From Ciona savignyi (lineage: Eukaryota > Chordata > Ascidiacea > Phlebobranchia > Cionidae), in assembly GCA_000149265.1 (NCBI GenBank), contig CH002989.1:271677-335676 (forward strand): a stretch of 64,000 nt of DNA, written 5' to 3'. The notes below the pieces were generated by a model. It saw nothing but the letters and a program-made list of their open reading frames with translations. It was not told where the DNA came from and searched no databases. A program made the translations under genes and the position numbers. How positions within the stretch are numbered: the first letter of the stretch is position 1; the number at the start of each line of letters is the position of its first letter. Shown in pieces: positions 23,970 through 37,786 of the stretch.

Positions 23970-26900
23970 TTACCTTTTCATCTTTAATACTTCCTCTACT
24001 GATTCCGGAAGTCGTTTAAGATGGGTGTCAGGAAGAAAGAGCAACGTCATCAGTGCTGACGTCATAACCACGACACTTAGTGTAAGATAGGGAGCGAAGA
24101 ATCCGAATATCTCAACTGGTAAAAATATAATTTTTTTACATATCAAGTTCTTATTGTCTGGATATATATACATCAAATAACATACAACACTTACCCGCGT
24201 AACCGAAGTATGGGGCGAGTATTGAGCCCACTCTACCAGCGAACGATCCTGCGCACATATAGACGTTCCGCACGTTGGTTGGCACTATCTCAGCGGTATG
24301 CACGTATACAATATAGAAGACTCCAGCATTCGCTGTTTTTCCGATTAGGGCAAACATCAAGGTCGCAATTGGGTGAACTACATGGAAGTTTAGCGAATAA
24401 AAAAAACGTTTTTACTGTATATTAAAGACTACTTTAAAACGATGGATTTTAGAAAACAAGTATAAAAGGTAAACTATTCGGGGAAACGAAAGACTTACTT
24501 TGTCTCCACACTTGAAGAAAACTTACCGTTTTTTAAGAGGGCAGCCAATAAACAGGCAAAACCAGATATGAACATAAATCCCGCATGTGCGTAAGATCTA
24601 CTACAGTACTTCACTCCCATGAAAGCCGCTATCAGACCAGGTATTTCAATAAGACCCATGAGAAAGCAGTTGATAAAGATATTGCCACTCAATGTATCCA
24701 CGCTCAATGAGATTCCAAAGTAAACTATTACTATAGCCACCCTGTGTTTAAAATACTTTACATACATGTTTACACACACCACACACTTGGGAAAATATTT
24801 TAACATAAATCGATATATGTAATCACAAAGTAGCATCAGAATATTATTCTACTTAAATAAGTTCTTAAGTATTTTGTGTTGTACTTAAATATTTATTTAA
24901 TTTATTATGTAATTAAAGTATTGTTAAAAATCTTGCTCCATTCGAAATCTCTATATTATTTATACAAGTAATAATTTTCCTGCGTTTACTTTTATGAATT
25001 CTATTTAAAAAGGACTGGTAGATTATATACCACTAATGTAGTAAAAGTGTATAGTTACCAGGAAAACGAAATGATTAAAACCATAATAAGCGTTCTTGAA
25101 TTTCGAATGACTGTCAAAACATGAAACAGCAACCCCTTTTCTGTGACTTCATCTTTCGTGACGTCTAGTTCTTCTCCCTTTTTAATAAATAAGTTATTTC
25201 AATAATAAATTATTAGTTCGACTGTTGTTAAATTTTACAAATGTAATTTAGACTTTGGTTTTTGTTGTCTTTTTGCAATTAAAATACCATTTTACGAAAA
25301 TTAGTGCTGCGATAATAACTAGTCTAACATACAACTCGAGGGTGGAAACCACGCGTTAACCACCGCTATTTTTAAAACCGCTTTTGAGTTCTCGTTATAT
25401 GTTTCTGCATGCACAAACAATTGCGTTTCTAAGTTACCCAACCACTCTTGGTATATCTGTTATTAGGTATACAACGTTTGATGGAATCCCGAATTACCAA
25501 ACTAAATAGCTATATTTTCAGAACGAAATGAAAGGGTTGCTTAAACAAACTTGGTGTATCCAAAACAAAGTAAAATTTGTTTTCTCAGGCAGAAACTAAT
25601 GGGTTACAGAGTAACCAATCCAAACTTGATATTTATGTTTTCTAAGAAGTATTAATGTTGATGTACAAAAAAAAGTAAAAAAGAAAATAATTGTTTTTAT
25701 ATTATTGCGACTTTGCAAGACAAACCCAGATAAAACAGATAAAAGGGGATATTTTGATTAATATCTTTTTGGGTTTAGTGTATATTTTTATATATTTTTA
25801 ATTTAAAGAGAATTGTCCTTCCCAGGTATAAGATTAAAAAAAAGAAATAATATTTGGTAAATTACGTTATTATTTTAAATTTCTATATTGGATAATTTTA
25901 ATTCTATTTATGTGTTTTTGAATAATGTAAAACTTTTTTCCCGTAGCGGAAATTCTCTCTTAGATACTTGGAAAATTGAAGATAGAGACAAACTAGGCTA
26001 GCCAGTTAGAATTGTTGTCTTCAAATCCCATAAATAATACAAAAAACATCTGTTGCGAAAAAAATCTCTTCGAGCATGAATTCAAGCCCATTAGGCTATA
26101 AGTGAGCTAATCGTTCACTGAAAACTTGTTAAAGAAAAATCAAAATTCTAGTCACCAAAATCATTTCAATTTCTTCCTTGTTAACATTACACCCATTTAT
26201 TCGTGCAACTTCTCCTAATATTGTCATAGCCTCCTCCCGCTTGCCATGTGAAAGTAACCACCTCGGTGACTCAGGAATCAACCTAAGAATGAGTTGTTTA
26301 ATGTTAAAAGGCCTTTCATTTCTCATAATTAAAGTATGTAACATCCCCATTAACAAAGACACACACTTTACCAAATAAATATCTTTGATTTGACCACCTT
26401 ACAGCAATTATTACATCTCCTGAATTGTTTTGTCTAAATTTGTCTCTGTATTCGTGTCAGTTAAGGGTATTGTATATTGCTAAAACAATAATGAGTATCC
26501 GGAGTGAATCGCGGGTGAATAGTCAAGAAAATTTTATTTTTATTCTGTCCGTTTCATTTTTATTCTGTCCTATTTTTTTCGTAAAAAATGACAGATAATT
26601 GTTGGATAGCTCTTTACGATAACCGATTTTCTTCATTTCGAGATAAAAATGATTATACAATCTTTTTCAAATATATACAGTTATCAATTGTATAATCTAA
26701 AATTATGGCTACAATAAGAGTCAGTTACATAAAAATAGTTAGTGTTGGGTTATAAAATAACCTACCAATACATAGGAATGTACAGAATTCCAATTAATCC
26801 GTGTAACCTCATCAACCAGCGCCAGTTAGGAACAAAATAAGCTGCAAGCGGCCCAATCATGTAACCCACAGAAAACGATATGAATGAACTTATTGAAATT

Positions 26901-29201
26901 AAATTTCGTCGATTAGGAGTCGTAAATTCCGCACCTATAAAAATAATTTGTTACGCATCATATCCGAGCAATAGAGGAACTAAAATACATAACGCGAATT
27001 TATAGAATAAGTGTATTACATTGGCTTTCTAGACTTGGTATATTTTGGGATTTTTTTGCGGTTAATGGATTATTTTAATGCAATGTTTATTCTTCAATTT
27101 TCTTGAGGTTATTTACCTTATTTACTGTTTTTCAAAACTATTGCTTAAAACAAAAAAATCGGCGATAATTTTTAAATCTGCTGTAGTTTATCCATTATAA
27201 TATATAGAAAATCTTCTTACCAATTACGAAAGCACTCAAGTAATTGATTAAATGTGACAATCCGCATATGGCAAGTAGAATACAGTAGGTGGTAAGGGTT
27301 GGGGCAAAGCTTGTGCAAAATACTGTCAGGAATTGAAGCAAGGTAGAGGCCAAAAAGACGGGGCGGCGCCCAAGCCTGTATGGGATAAATTACAATGAAA
27401 GCAGTGTGCATCTAAAAACGTACATGTCGATAGTATTTTAAGAGTAGTGAATAAATTTATTTAACAAACAGGCATAATACAAGGGTATCATTTGGAAATC
27501 GATCAATCTTTAAACTACTGCATCTATTTTTTAAGAGCATCATATGCTTTTAGTTGTCATTTAATTCTTGTTACAATTATATAAAAAAAAATCTCTTTTC
27601 ATCAATATTCAACGGGAGAGTGTCTAATATCAGTGTTGTTAATACTTACTTGTCAGAGATTATCCCTGATAAAGTACCGACAGTCATACCAACCAAATAC
27701 AAAGATGATATCATTGGCTTTTTCCAGGCATCCCCACATACTACGTCGAACTGAAACATTTACAAAAAAAATGTTTTACTATATAACTACTGTGCTTTCT
27801 TGATGTTGCTAGTTCTTCTCTACAAGAAGACTAGAAATATTTTGGTGACAAACACTCCGTACGGTTAGCGCGGTCCACTCATATAAAAACATCTTTAAAT
27901 TTCAACCTATGCTAAGTGACTTTGAGCCCTACATCTTAAACCTTAACCGATTGATTAAGTGGTCAACTAACTGAGTTGAAGTTAGAACATCTTGTCTTCA
28001 CGGTGACTTTAGGGGCCTACTTAATATTACAGTTTATAATCTTACCACCATCACATTGGTTATCATACTGGTATTATAAAAATGTGGAATAAAAAAATGT
28101 CATATACTCTGGTGTTCATAGTTCGCATGGGTTTGGTCACCCCGTTCTTGGAACGTCTGGATAATTACCGATCTGGTTATTTTGTTTTTTTACAGACAAT
28201 AAACCATTTAGGGATCCTGTTGTTAGTAAGTATACAATACAAAAGAGAAGCTTTTCTTAAAATTTTAAATACCATCACTGGTTAAAATCTCTAAAAGTTT
28301 TAACAAAATTATATCTTTTCTTTGTGTGACAAAAAGTTTTTTGTTTTGAGTGGGACCGCGTTTTGTGGAGAATAAATGAAAAACCTTTTTTTTACATTTT
28401 AATTGTGTTCGGTTTGAATGTCCAGCTTTTTATTCAAAAATTAACGCCTATTTTGACAATTTCTTCCTACTAAAGAACTGAAGACGAAATGCCCGTCACG
28501 AAAGGGCTGCAGGAGGAAAACGAAAAAACAGAACATCGCAATAAAATTGACATGCATCTAATTTAGTGAATAGAAAACATAATTATTTAGTTAACCTCCA
28601 TCATCGCTGATTCGATGCCTGTGTCGCTGACGTAATCATATCCTTCGTAGCAAGCCACGTCATCAACTAAGGGTATGATGTCTTCCGAATAATTGAAAGA
28701 GGGTTTTTCTAAAAATTAATTAATTTTATTTATCAGTTGCCTGACGCAATTAGTTTGTTACCGAGTAATTGATTAATCTGCATGGTGGATAAATTCCGAA
28801 AACCACATCCGTTCATCTGTGTTGTGACAGAGACAAATTGTCTCACTCGATCCATCTGAGTCTGCAGGAAGCGAAGAAATTATAAACAAACGAGTACATG
28901 CTAATTCCCTTAGGCCCTAAGGGCAATACATTATATTCTGGGTTCTTCTTGCTGTCATTAAACACATTCTCTATTATTAAAGGTTTAAATAAAAAAACAT
29001 ACCTAAACCTTAGTGTATTACCTGGTTATATTGTCGCTCATAGAAAGGTAACTTGCATCGATGCGTAGGAACGAAGTGAAGAAACACTATCGCTGTAATA
29101 AGCAACCCGTTCGGAATTCCATTCAAGAAAAATAAGACGAACAATCGTTTTTGAAACAAACCGAATGATCCCAATCGATCAATTATGGAGTCATAACCCA
29201 T
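23970..29201 (-). CDS. SLC22-family solute carrier A, 11 exons, intact
   Basis: Minus-strand exons: 29201-29022, 28861-28762, 28708-28596, 27750-27650, 27375-27221, 26934-26766, 26282-26156, 25177-25059, 24741-24527, 24377-24195 and 24115-23970 (TAA). All are GT-AG and join in frame to 535 residues, normal for SLC22. Family marks: N-terminal GSFGLFQKR and IPNGLLITAIVFLHFVPTHRCKLP, a Cys-bearing extracellular loop, FDVVCGDAWKKP, the MFS loop SDKLGRRPV (about 163-171), PNWRWLMRLHGL, IPESPRWLL (about 275-283), and C-terminal ALIGKTANAGVFYIVYVHTAEIVPTNVR. Twelve membrane spans are expected. It should carry organic cations, carnitine-like zwitterions or anions across the plasma membrane; the substrate cannot be read from sequence. 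Start at MGYDS chosen because copy B shares it and vertebrate SLC22 starts align there; an ATG three codons upstream is possible. Copy B lies 3.7 kb upstream in the same orientation. Confidence 0.93.
28107..28280. mobile_element. Degraded copy of the CAGTG MITE in an SLC22 intron
   Basis: The right part is close to the lectin-side MITEs: CCCGTTCTTGGAACGTC, CCTGTTGTTAGTAAGTA, then AAATACCATCACTGG. The left end is eroded (CTCTGGTGTTCATAG). It lies in intron 3 of transporter A and shows the family spread beyond the lectin duplication. Confidence 0.65.
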
Positions 29202-29623
29202 TTTGTACAAGCTTTGTTCTAGAAAATGTCTAATTTTGTTTTATAAGTTTTATTTAATAAGAGAGTAGTGATTCATGAAACGATATAAAACGCAAAAAAA
29301 ACGTTTTAAATATCTAAATTTCTCAACAACACAACTGTCGAATACAAATAAGGTGCAGACAGTTATCGTATTTCACACGAGCGTTTTATCTGCAAACAAA
29401 GTGTTTTAAGGAAATCAAAGGTTTCCCAGAACCGACGTCAACCTTTTGAGCTTACAACTCCACACCAAAACGGATAATATTTGGAAAATCCTGTCAAACC
29501 ACAGTAGTAGTCTATTGTTAAGCTATTCCACCAACTTTAAAAAGAGCAGTAAGGCTGTAGAAGAAATCAATGCTGAACTGCACAATAATTTTCATGTTAA
29601 CTTGTCGTTTCTACTAAAAAGAA

Positions 29624-29790
29624 CGCTCCTAATTGCTGTAATGCAAACTGCACACTTTAGCTTCCGTGGCACTCGGTTTGGCAATACCGGGCGTGAGTGA
29701 TCTTCTACAGTAGTTCTTATGGTGGTCCGACACACTCTCATTGCTTGTTTTTTTCTATGTGGTCTCATTTGTTCTCTCGCATGACATTTT
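29624..29790 (+). promoter_or_regulatory. Conserved non-coding block 5' of transporter A
   Basis: About 150 bases are almost identical to 37617-37786, the same relative position before copy B, while the introns of the two genes have largely diverged. It includes AATGCAAACTGCACACTTTA, a GGCAATACCGGGCGTGAGTG segment able to form a hairpin, GATCTTCTACAGTAGTTCTT and ends before a run of seven T on the plus strand. It could be a shared promoter or enhancer for the minus-strand genes, or a small structured RNA gene on the plus strand. I recognise no known RNA family. Confidence 0.5.
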
Positions 29791-29799
29791 ATTCACATT

Positions 29800-31146
29800 T
29801 TCTTCCTAATATGTTTTAGCATTCTTCAAAATTACACACATTGTTTTAACTGCTTGTCCTTGCGCACTAATACAATTAAGAACATGTTCCATGCTCTCTA
29901 TCCAACATATTATAACATGGTTAAAGTAAGGCAAGTAATAGTGTTATTTTTAAACCCAAAACGACGACCTTGTCAATACGCGTCGTTTTGTTCGTTACCT
30001 AGTTTATGTATTATAATAGGTCTGCTATGAACGCTAAATGCCGAACCAAAGAAGTGAAAACAAATAAGCTTAAATTATAAAAGCATATGAACAGATGCTG
30101 TTACCTTCTTCTAGCTGACCGACAAAACCTAACATGATATATCCTGTTAGGCCACCTTATATGCTGGTACTCGCAAAGAAGTCTTATGTGGCGCTTATAG
30201 CTCAAAATCCGTCCACGGAAAATGTAGAGGTTTTTTAACATGCTAAGTTTAAGTTTAGTTTTGTACTTAAACTGACTGCCATTCAAACTAATATTAACTC
30301 TTTAGCTTGAACGAATCTCGCCGTAAACGCCCACCATTTAAAAAGTAAAGGTTACTCGCCAAAAATTTTTTTAACACCTTTATACACATATTTGCCTAAA
30401 TGTGCTTTCCAACAATACTGCACTTAACAGAAGCCTAACTACGCCACTTGAAGATGTACAAATTAAGGATATACTATCAATGTTACTCGACGAAACAGTC
30501 TCTTAAATGTATTGAAACGATCTACACAGCGTAGCGGAAATTGAGCATATGCTCAGTCTGGGCTGTGCCTGAATCCGGTGGAAGTATACTCGAACAGTTA
30601 CATGGTTTTATAGGCACTTTCCGTATGTTTAATTAACACTTAATGATGATATATCTCTTCCTTAAGTTGTATAGCGTCATTGCTGGTGTAGTATTCGATA
30701 TGTAACGGTACCGAAAGTCGTTAGAAATTTTAACAATTAAATTTGTTCCGGCGAAGCGACGCCAAGACTCTTAATTGTGGTGTCATCTGTGGAACGTCTG
30801 TGGCAGCAACGAGAGAACAGGCTGAAAATGCATTTAATTAATTTAAAACAAGGAAACACTTCATTATATATAAGCATTTTGTATTTCTTACATAACTAGA
30901 GAGTGTTAACCACGTGTTTAACCACCACTGCTGTTCTTAAAACACAATTAGTATGCTATGTGTTCATGCGCCCAGGGTCCCTAACCACATTTGGTGTATG
31001 TTATACAATATGTAGTTTGTTTCTGCAAGCAGAAACGCATGGGTCCCTGAGGTAACAAACCGATCATGTTATCCATGTTTATTATACAATATATCATAAT
31101 GTCAGATATGTACGTGCAAGGTCCATCATATCTAACATTTCAGAAA
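29800..31146. other. Spacer between the transporter copies, no gene seen
   Basis: Holds the dispersed repeat at 30405-30565 and AT-rich sequence. No frame with recognisable features. Confidence 0.4.
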
Positions 31147-31447
31147 GGATGGTATAGGATATTCATTTTTATCTCCATGAATGGGAAAACCAAGGCGGGT
31201 TAATACACAGGCAATCGTCAGATCACCTCGCGCCCATCCTCGGGTTATCGGAGCTATTGCAGTGTGTTGTATATGATACATATGTTTCTTCAATTTGGTA
31301 TTAATTAATCCGCTAGGTTCAGACAATGTCTGTAAAGTTCCTTGCCCAAAGACAAAACCGACTATCTGGCGACCGGTTTCGCACCTGCAACCTTTCGATC
31401 TTTCGATGACAGGCGAAGCACTTAACCGCTATACCAACGGGCCGGAC
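31147..31447 (-). mobile_element. tRNA-derived SINE, minus orientation
   Basis: Reverse complement of the 21716-22007 element: the GTCCGGCCC head ends at 31447 and the ATCCTATACC tail lies at about 31147. Head and body words (ATTGCAGTGTGTTGTATATG, GCCCAAAGACAAAACCGACT) are recognisable. It is somewhat diverged. Confidence 0.83.
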
Positions 31448-32136
31448 AAAAAAAAATTAATCCCACTGCCATTGTTTTGTTTCTTCTAGCATAAACGCCT
31501 TTACTCACTTATTAAAAAAAGAAAATACGAGCATTTTCTATATACCCACTGATCCGTTACGATAAAACCAATATCGTAGTCACGTACTTGTAATAGTACA
31601 AATAATGTGTATACACCAAAAAAGATTAAAAACAGCTCTGCTTCAACTTTACACTGCAGTTGTGACTTTTATGCTAGCGATTCCGAGTAACATAGTGTCT
31701 GTTTTTGTTCACGTGTTGACAAATTATCTTCTGTAATTAAACAAAATGTTGAACACCCGAATGACGTTTCACACAACTAGAGTGTGGCAAGAGATCTAAC
31801 CCGGAAGTCAAACTCGATAGTGGTGTACACAAATACCATTGCACATATCTACCCCTAAACACTTGTGAATGGCTTGCGCTTAACGTGTGGGTCTCGATGA
31901 TGATGTATGCTGACAGTTTGTAGATAAGTTCGGTCAAAAGGCTTGGTCTACCTCACCGTTTGTCAAACAGTGCATTGAGGAAAAACCATGCAACCGCTAT
32001 GACTTTCCGACTGACTGGAATTCTAAATATATACCACACCTTTATACTTTTGATTTGAAGTAATGCGATGAATGTCTCAGTACCGTATTTAGTTGCTGGG
32101 TGTAAATATTACCATGGGTCGCATATGGAAAAAAAC

Positions 32137-32236
32137 NNNNNNNNNNNNNNNNNNNNNNNNNNNNNNNNNNNNNNNNNNNNNNNNNNNNNNNNNNNNNNNN
32201 NNNNNNNNNNNNNNNNNNNNNNNNNNNNNNNNNNNN
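32137..32236. other. Assembly gap, 100 N
   Basis: Exactly 100 N, a placeholder of unknown true size. It lies between the transporter copies and does not interrupt a recognised exon. Stretches 31448-32136 and 32237-32900 show nothing I can call. Confidence 0.95.
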
Positions 32237-32900
32237 ATTCGGAGAAAAGTTAAATTTTTACCACCGGTGCCCAATAGATATTGGTTTTGTCCGTTTTTAA
32301 ATTTATTTATTTTCTAGCCGCAGTCAAAAATTGTTTGTAAAGCGAATTTGGACGGGAAGAAATTGTTTAATTAGATTGTAAGTTGTGAAGATGTTGGCAT
32401 TGGTGTACATCGACAAATCACCCAAAGAAAATTTAACAGCTGTAGATTTAAGAGTGGCAGTGCCGCTCTTTTTCTAATAATATATATGTGTGATTTTCGT
32501 CCATGATAAAGAATCAGGGTGTAAATTCACGATATCAAGATAATCAATTTTTTATACAATCTATTTGAAAATATAAACAGCTTATTTCCATGCAGATATA
32601 AATTTCTTCAGTTATTAAATGTAGGATTTAACATTTAAGTCAATCTGTAGTATTTATATAAACTATTGCCTAATTATTGCCAATAGTAGGTTTAGTTAGT
32701 CGCCATCTTGAAATTCGCTTAAAAAAATTCCAGGCGGTTGATAAAGTGGCATGAAGTGCACGTGATATCATTATGGTTAATTCCCTTTCAAACGGCAATG
32801 AAACATGATATACATACTTTAAATTACACCAAGGCGAAACGATACTGCCATAACCACGAAAACATTTTACTTTTAAGCATTTACTACTAACAAAAACAGA

Positions 32901-35900
32901 CTACCTGTCCATCTTTAGTACATCGGCTATCGACTCCGGGAGCCGTTTAAGATGAGTGTTAGGAAGAAAGAGCAACGTCATCAGTGCTGACGTCAATACT
33001 ACGCCACTCAATATCAGGTACGGGGCGAATACTCCAAACAACTCAACTAAAAGGGAAGTTTTAAAATATTTAAGTTTTAGCTGCTGCAAGGTAGATTTTT
33101 ATAATGATTTCGTTAATTGTAAAAAAATAGTCCGAGTTTACGAAAATTTCAATTAACAATTCGTTTACGGATCAAGTTTACATATTACATTGTTCTGATA
33201 TAAATACCTCGTATAACCACATAACACTATGGAATACTTACCGACGAAACCAAAGTAACCATACAATTGTAATATAGTAAACATACAACACTTACCTGCG
33301 TAACCGAAGAATGGAGCTATTACTGAGCCCACTCTACCAGCGAACGATCCTGCGCACATATAAAAGTGCCGCACGTTGGTTGGTACTATCTCAGCTGTAT
33401 GCACGAATACAATATAGAAGACTCCAGCGTTCGCTGTTTTCCCGATCAAGGCAAACAGCAGAGTCACAGTTGGGTAAACTACATGGGAGGTTATCGAATT
33501 ACTGGATATTTTTAAACGTAGGCTAACTATTTTTAAATTAATTATTACATATTTAATTTCACCCTTAACAGGTATCATCTTTGGGAAAGTGTTTCGCAAA
33601 GAACTATTCTGAGCAAACATTATTTGCTAGAAAGGCTTGAACGCAATAAATACTATTCAATTAAATCCACCCGAGTGGTCTGACAAAAAGGTAATGAAAT
33701 AGACTTTTCAACTAGATAAGCTTTCCTATAGTATAAAATATCAATACTTACTGTTTTAAAAGAAGGCTATAGGAAATGGGAACATTTACCGTTCTTAAAT
33801 AAGGCTGACATTAAACTGGCAAAACCAGATATGAACATAAATCCCGAGTGTGCGTAAGATCTACTACAGTACTTCACTCCCATGAAAGCCGCTATCAGAC
33901 CAGGTATTTCAATAAGACCCATGAGAAAGCAGTTGATAAAGATATCGCCACTTAATGTATCCACGCTCAATGAAATTCCGAAGTAAACTATCGCAATAGA
34001 CATCCTGCATTTAAAATTCTTTACTTGTGATATTTAATTATAAAAAAACACATAAAAACTGTTAAAAATATTTTAACTGTTAAAAATTCATTTTAACATA
34101 AATTGAGATTGTCAAAAATCTCTTCACCAAATCTGATTAGACCAAGCTGTGCTTTTAAAATGTCGTTACATAATAATAAGTTATCAATTCGAGCAGAAAA
34201 AAATCTTTAATGCAGTTATTCCAAGTTTTTATTCAAATAAGATAGTGGAGAATCTTTCGTAAGAGACGGGGATATTAATATTTCTGCATTGAACATTATT
34301 TTCTCTTTCTCTTAACAAATGATAATTTTACTGCATTGTAGTAACACGGCATTGAGATATACTATTTAATAAGCGGTAAGAGTATTATCCTTGTTATGAT
34401 TTATCTCATGGGCATCAAACAAAAAAACTACCTACCAGGAAAATGAAATGACCATGATCATAATACGCATTCTTGAATTCCGAATTACTGCCAAAAAAAC
34501 GAAATAGAATGTTTCCTGCTGTGTCGTCATCTTTTGTGACGTCAAGCTCATCTTCCTTTTTATTGGATAAGTTACTTTAATTATAAATAATGTTTAAGTT
34601 ACACTACTATATAGTCATGTAGGCCTTTAATGAAATTTTTAAACAAACTTAGACTTTTCAGATGAATCCGTAAGCTTTAATTAGGCAATGAGCAAGTGTC
34701 ACTGAGTTTCCATTTTAGAAAATTCGATGTTTCGAAGCTGCAGTAACCATTATTTTAAAAAATAAACCACCAGACGAGTGAATGAAGGACAACCGGACTG
34801 TTGTTATTTGGTTACAATGGCGGTTACTTATCTTACACTTTTGTAAAAGCCTATCACGAGGTTATCACGAGGTTACAGATGATGAGCAAATCATCTTAAT
34901 CTGCTCATTAAACAGTTATTTAAGAAATGCGCAATATGTGTAATAAAAACCCAAACAAAAAATATAAATCTCACCAAGATTGTTTCAATTTCTTCCTGCT
35001 GGTTAACTGCACAATTATTCATTTGTGCAACTTGTTCTAAAACAGTTATGGCCGTTTTCCGCTTACCGTTAGAAAGTAACCATCTTGGTGATTCCGGAAT
35101 CAACCTAAAATAGTTGTTCAAGTTTAAAGTTAATTGCTTATGTGCAAAAATAATTAAATATCTCTTGTCTCACAGATTTCACGAATAAATACCATTGATC
35201 CAGATACCCGTTAACTTATTTTTGAGAGATAAATTCATTTTTTTATACATGCTTGGAATAAGAGTTAAATGTGGACCATAAGACACATTGTATCACGACA
35301 TAATCTTTAGTGTAGGTGTAGTTAATAACAATCCTACATGGTTTTGTCCGGGGGAATGCCCTTAAAAAAAAACGAACGTTTTTATAAAATCTTTTAAAAC
35401 TTGTGTCTTTATAACCCAAAACGCACTGTAAAATGCCCAGAAAATCAACTGAAGGCACGAATTCATCAACAATTTGCCCGTAATTCTACGACTGTTATTG
35501 CCGTACATCCGATTTTTCTTTTACTTAAAATACGGTAGTTCTTAAGGGTTGTGTTTAAATCATATTATTACACAAAAAATATTATGGCTATTACCACGGA
35601 AAATGTGTACTACTTTAAAAAATATATTAACCTACCAATACATAGGGATATACAGAATTCCAAACAATCCGTTTAACCTCATCAACCAACGCCAGTTAGG
35701 AATAAAATAAGAAAAAAACGGCCCAATCAAGTAACCCACAGAATACGATACGAATGAACTAATAGAAAGAAAATTCCGTCGATCAGGAGTCGTAAATTCC
35801 GCACCTAGGTGGTAAAAAATTGTATAAGAAATACATGTACAATATAGGAACAGCCTGAAGGCCGAGTGAAGAAATTAGAAAGAGAAAGAGAGAAGATCCT

Positions 35901-37053
35901 TTTTATAAAAGAAAAAACGCAATACATAAACTTACCAATTATGAAAGCACACATGAAATTAATCGTCTGCGATAGTCCGCACAAGACAAAAAGAACGCCA
36001 TAGGTGGTAATGTCGGGGGCAAAACTCGTGCAAAATACAGAGAAAATTGAATAAAGGTGAAGGCTAAAAACACGGGTCGACGTCCAAACCTGTAGAAGAT
36101 ATTGCGTGGTGTTTCCAGGTTATATGTTTATTTGAGTTAACAGGTTTCTTAGAATCATATGGTATAGCTGTATTTCGATTAATACACAAGTTTAGTCTTA
36201 TAAAAACTTACCTGTCAGAAATGGACCCCGACAAAGTACCGATTGCTATACCAACAAAAAACAAAGATGATATCAAAGGCTTTATCCAGGCATTCTCACA
36301 TACTACGTCGAACTGAATATCAAATATAATTTCATATTAGTGCTAAGTTTTCTTATCGTTACATTAATAAACTTGATAAATCAATGGTGTCCGGCATGTC
36401 TTACGTTGCTTTCGTTCGTATTTGCATATTGGCATTTATGACGATGACACCGGACCAACAATGGTCTTTTACATCCCATTGAATGGTTACTCACACAGTT
36501 GATACATATTTATTTTTATAAACCTCCATCATCGCTGATTTGATGCCTGTGTCGCTGACGTAATCATATCCGTTGTAACACTTGACGTTATCAACTTCGG
36601 GTATGGCGCCTTCCGAATAATTGAAAGAAGGGTTTTCTAAAAATAATTATTTTATATTTTAAATGCTTGACCCAAATAGTTTGTTACCCAGCAATTGATT
36701 AATCTGCATCGTGGAAAAATTCCGGAAACCACATCCGTTCGTCTGTGACGTAACAGAGACATATTGTCTAACTCGATCCATCTGAGTCTGCAGGAAACGA
36801 TGAAGTTATAAACAAACGAGTACATGCTATAATCTCCCCAGGGCAATACATCATATTCTATTTTAATTCATACCTGGTTGTATTGTCGCTCATAGAAAGG
36901 TAGTTTGCATCGATGCGTGGGAACGAAGTGTAGAAAGACAATCGATGTAATAAGCAACCCGTTCGGAATCCCATTTAAGAAAAATAAGACGAACAATCGT
37001 TTTTGAAACAACCCAAATGATCCAACACGCTCAATTAAGGAGTCATAACCCAT
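32901..37053 (-). pseudogene. SLC22-family solute carrier B, 11 exons, two frameshifts
   Basis: Minus-strand exons: 37053-36874, 36787-36688, 36636-36524, 36312-36212, 36089-35936, 35804-35636, 35104-34975, 34555-34436, 34004-33790, 33478-33296 and 33046-32901 (TAG). Lengths equal copy A except exon 5 (154, one base short), exon 7 (130, one extra codon, clean) and exon 8 (120, one base long). The exon 5 loss lies near 36039-36045 and leads to TAA at 35939-35941, after about 214 codons. The exon 8 gain is in a run of seven A (plus strand, 34493-34499). Elsewhere the protein is well preserved: GSFGLFQKR, SDRFGRRPV, IPESPRWLL, ALIGKTANAGVFYIVFVHTAEIVPTNVR. All splice sites remain GT-AG. Either a very young pseudogene or a functional gene with two base errors; good preservation of the rest leaves this open. 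Confidence 0.8.
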
Positions 37054-37616
37054 TTTGTTTGTTCCAGCAAATATCTTATATATTAACATATAAAATATTT
37101 AAACTTTGGCAGAGGAGGTTTGACTCGTGAAATGGTATAAATTCCCACGAGCTTCTCAAACTAACAATATGTGTCTTTGGCAAAATTAACGGTAACACTT
37201 ATCGCATGTTTTTTTTATTGCGATTGTGTTGTATAACAAACCCAATAGCAAACTGATAATGCACAATTTTATTTTAACAACAAAAAGAAACAAAACCGAC
37301 CCTTAGCAATGCCTACTTTTAAACATTGTTAACTCTAAAATGGACGTATTACTCTGATTAACTTAGACTTACTGTCACAAACAAAATGCATTGTAAAAGG
37401 GTGTTCTAAGATTCTATATAAATTAAGCTTTTCAAAGGGCACTTTTTATAGTCATTGTTAACATTCTATTTGACACTTTTACTAAAACAATTTATTAGGA
37501 TAATTAGTATTTGTCAACCATTTAAGCTTACAGCTCCCCTCTAAACAAAAACCCTTAATAACTTTGCTAAACTAATTCACTTAACAACATAAAACTTGTC
37601 GATTCTACTAGAACAG

Positions 37617-37786
37617 AACGTTTCTAATTGCTGCAATGCAAACTGCACACTTTAGCAGCTTCCGTGGCACCCGGTTGGGCAATACCGGGCGTGAGTGATC
37701 TTCTACAGTAGTTCTTATGGTGGTCCGACACACTCTCATTGCTTGTTTTTTTCCATGTGGTCTCATTTCCGCTCTCGCATTAGCAA
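37617..37786 (+). promoter_or_regulatory. Conserved non-coding block 5' of transporter B
   Basis: Mate of 29624-29790. The predicted hairpin stem is CCCGGT/ACCGGG here and CTCGGT/ACCGGG in the other copy, so the one change keeps pairing as a G-U wobble. It too ends in seven T. It lies about 560 bases before the transporter start, versus about 420 in copy A. Confidence 0.5.

Noticed and set aside
27217..27411. 64-codon minus-strand frame
   Set aside because: Wrong-frame reading of SLC22 exon 5; the frame set by neighbouring exons gives KLGRRPVFLAST.
29636..29700. 5S rRNA or snRNA gene
   Set aside because: An AATACCGGG word recalls the 5S 3' region, but the rest does not fit 5S, U1-U6 or the minor spliceosomal RNAs, and there is no Sm site.
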